Below, in pieces: positions 4,670-5,730 of a stretch of DNA of 5,730 bases (position 1 is its first letter; each line of letters starts with the position of its first letter). The DNA is from an uncultured Spongiibacteraceae bacterium (lineage in GTDB: Bacteria > Pseudomonadota > Gammaproteobacteria > Pseudomonadales > Dasaniaceae), in assembly GCA_937969395.1 (NCBI GenBank), contig CALBVI010000045.1, forward strand, positions 1-5,730. Direction: 5' to 3'. A program made the position numbers and the translations under genes. Under the pieces are notes generated by a model. It searched no databases, had not been told where the DNA came from, and worked only from the letters and a program-made list of their open reading frames with translations.

Positions 4670-4978
4670 ATGCAAAACGATTACACGGGCGGAAGCTATG
4701 TAAAGAACTTCCTAAATTGGCGAGTCATTGCCGACGATGAAGAGGTCGATATGGATCTAATCCTTGAGGCTTCGACAAGCACAGAGAACAGCGATGCGTA
4801 TGTCCTTTGGGTGATACGCGATGCTGACGGTATGGCGGTTTTAGATGACGCTGGCAAGCCAAAGGTACGGCGCACGTTGCACGAAGAAGTACGCATTAAG
4901 GGAGTTCCGCCGGCATGCACTGGCTGCTCAGAGAACACCCGCAAAGCCCGCCAATCACAGCCTTACTGGTCACTATGA
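4670..4978 (+). CDS. Hypothetical 102-aa phage protein
   Basis: I choose ATG 4670 because AAGGA at 4661-4665 lies just upstream (4-nt gap, slightly tight); GTG 4640 or TTG 4637 in the same frame are alternatives that would still avoid the preceding membrane gene, whereas longer starts would run through it. The protein is acidic and mixed alpha/beta: NFLNWRVIADDEEVDMDLIL, a VLWVIRDADGMAVLDDAGKP strand-turn-strand segment, then a C-terminal P-P-A-C-T-G-C motif (C83/C86) that could bind metal or form a disulfide. The tail is basic and polar. No signal peptide or membrane segment is visible. I do not recognise a family. It is coupled to the next gene by an ATGA overlap at 4975-4978. Confidence 0.65.
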   Translation: MQNDYTGGSYVKNFLNWRVIADDEEVDMDLILEASTSTENSDAYVLWVIRDADGMAVLDDAGKPKVRRTLHEEVRIKGVPPACTGCSENTRKARQSQPYWSL

Positions 4979-5262
4979 GCGAAGATAGACAAACCCTAGA
5001 GCAGTATCTAGAAGGCTTGAAAGATGAGCTCAAAGAACTGTCAAAGGACGTCAACACACAGCTATCGCCTGAAGAGATGGCTGGCGTTGAAATGCTAACG
5101 AATAACTTAGTGCGCGATATCAATCGGCGCAAGAAGGGAGCACTATTTAAGTTTGCCGCAGTAACAGCTGTGATGATTAGTTCACTGGAAGCGATAACGC
5201 ATTCAGAAGATGAAGTTATGCAGATTGGGGGATCAGATGCCGCGAACGCCGATCGCCACTAA
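4975..5262 (+). CDS. Small coiled-coil protein with hydrophobic C-terminal segment
   Basis: The ATG at 4975 forms a 4-nt ATGA overlap with the previous stop; an in-frame ATG at 4915 exists but would create a 64-nt overlap, which is out of character for this locus. The 95-residue product begins with a charged helical stretch (residues 1-28, MSEDRQTLEQYLEGLKDELK onward) with heptad-like leucines, consistent with a coiled coil. After R-R-K-K (51-54) there is a hydrophobic segment ALFKFAAVTAVMISSLEA (56-73) that could be a membrane anchor or an amphipathic helix, followed by an acidic tail. Basic residues before it suggest N-in orientation if it inserts. This could be a membrane-linked small lysis or scaffold-type protein; no family recognised. 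It overlaps the start of the following gene by 26 nt. Confidence 0.66.
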   Translation: MSEDRQTLEQYLEGLKDELKELSKDVNTQLSPEEMAGVEMLTNNLVRDINRRKKGALFKFAAVTAVMISSLEAITHSEDEVMQIGGSDAANADRH

Positions 5263-5730
5263 TGCCGCAGGCGTAATCAAATCACTGGAGAAGATAATCA
5301 CCAGTGATATACCGTTCGCCGCTAGCCGTGCCATGGGTATAACGGTAGGTGAGGCAGTGCATGCTGCAGAGACAGAGTTCGAACGATACGTGCGCACACA
5401 AGGCCAGTCATTAGACCCAGACGATAGCCCGGTCGCACAGTTGGCTAAGAAGGGCCCAGGCAAGGGCGCCATACGTGGTCGATGGCCTAGCAAACGTGAC
5501 CTGCAAAACCCTAGCAAAGCGCCGGATGCTTTGGTGTACGTGGTTAACACTACCCGCAATAGAGGGCGGTTTGATCTAGTGGATGAACTGCACCCGCTTG
5601 TATTTGGTGGAACTACCTCAAGCGTGCCTGATTCAGCACGTTCTGTTATCACTCCCACTACAGCAGTGCTTAAAGGTTTGAAGGGTAGAGGTAGGCTTAA
5701 GAAGCTTAATAAGTTCGGTAACATCGCAGG
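5237..5730 (+). CDS. Probable virion/tail-morphogenesis protein, N-terminal part (runs off right edge)
   Basis: The frame opens at ATG 5237 after a strong GGGGGA (5227-5232, 4-nt spacing) and has no stop before the window ends, so the gene is 3'-incomplete (164 codons seen). The N-terminus, V-I-K-S-L-E-K-I-I-T-S-D-I-P-F-A-A-S-R-A-M followed by a long helix GITVGEAVHAAETEFERYV, resembles minor-tail/virion-morphogenesis proteins, in which 'i-P-f-A-x-x-x-A-l-n-x-t-a-x-x-v-x-x-a' starts the fold. Further on, W-P-S-K-R-D-L-Q-N-P-S-K-A-P then V-Y-V-V-N-T and H-P-L-V-F-G-G recall the 'kPTPwTlrsl...a-x-V-x-v' and 'l-x-p-x-i-x-G-G' parts of the same proteins. The C-terminal visible part is basic (KGLKGRGRLKKLNKFGN). 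This suggests structural genes lie to the right. Assignment rests on pattern only and could be wrong. Confidence 0.55.
   Translation, partial: MPRTPIATNAAGVIKSLEKIITSDIPFAASRAMGITVGEAVHAAETEFERYVRTQGQSLDPDDSPVAQLAKKGPGKGAIRGRWPSKRDLQNPSKAPDALVYVVNTTRNRGRFDLVDELHPLVFGGTTSSVPDSARSVITPTTAVLKGLKGRGRLKKLNKFGNIA

Noticed and set aside
5233..5724. Antisense open frame of 163 codons at the right end
   Set aside because: It is opposite the + strand gene with a strong GGGGGA ribosome site; its product is low-complexity (Ser/Leu/Pro) and lacks domain features.

Overview
The window reads as a compact stretch of a temperate-type (lambdoid-layout) bacteriophage or prophage genome. All supported genes are on the + strand and almost all adjacent genes overlap by 4-26 nt, often through ATGA or TTGA junctions. 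The host is probably a Gram-negative, most likely gammaproteobacterial: there are a lipobox lipoprotein, a GH108 endolysin without a signal peptide, and a RusA/Ref recombination block typical of such prophages. I cannot name the host from sequence alone.

Region 1 (1-1732) is the end of an early replication/recombination operon. It holds the C-terminal part of an O-like/DnaD-like replication initiator (entering from the left with a 7-bp tandem repeat in its linker), a P-like helicase-loader candidate, a 60-aa hypothetical, a Ref-like HNH nuclease (RecA-dependent nuclease family) and a 50-aa hypothetical. Region 2 (1733-1913) is the only sizeable non-coding gap (181 nt). It carries a 7-bp tandem duplication and a nested RNA fold just upstream of the next gene. 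Region 3 (1914-2248) is a RusA-type Holliday-junction resolvase split over two frames and lacking its central part, so probably broken.

Region 4 (2306-3924) looks like a lysis cassette or host-envelope module: a GH108 muramidase-type endolysin, a DUF1353-like protein with a C-terminal membrane segment, and a lipoprotein. No classical holin or i-spanin is recognisable; the candidates for such roles are the DUF1353-TM protein, the lipoprotein and a 56-aa single-TM protein further on. Region 5 (3921-5262) holds five small unrecognised genes, including a helix-turn-helix protein, the 56-aa membrane protein and a coiled-coil protein with a hydrophobic tail. Region 6 (5237-5730) is the start of a gene running off the right edge, resembling minor-tail/virion-morphogenesis proteins, so morphogenesis genes probably continue to the right.

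Together the order is replication -> recombination -> (regulatory gap) -> lysis -> small genes -> structural genes. The most interesting items are the heptamer repeat inside the replication gene (possible origin iterons), the decayed rusA next to an intact Ref-like nuclease, the structured leader at 1840-1891, and the unusual holin-less lysis neighbourhood. All family assignments come from reading motifs by eye.
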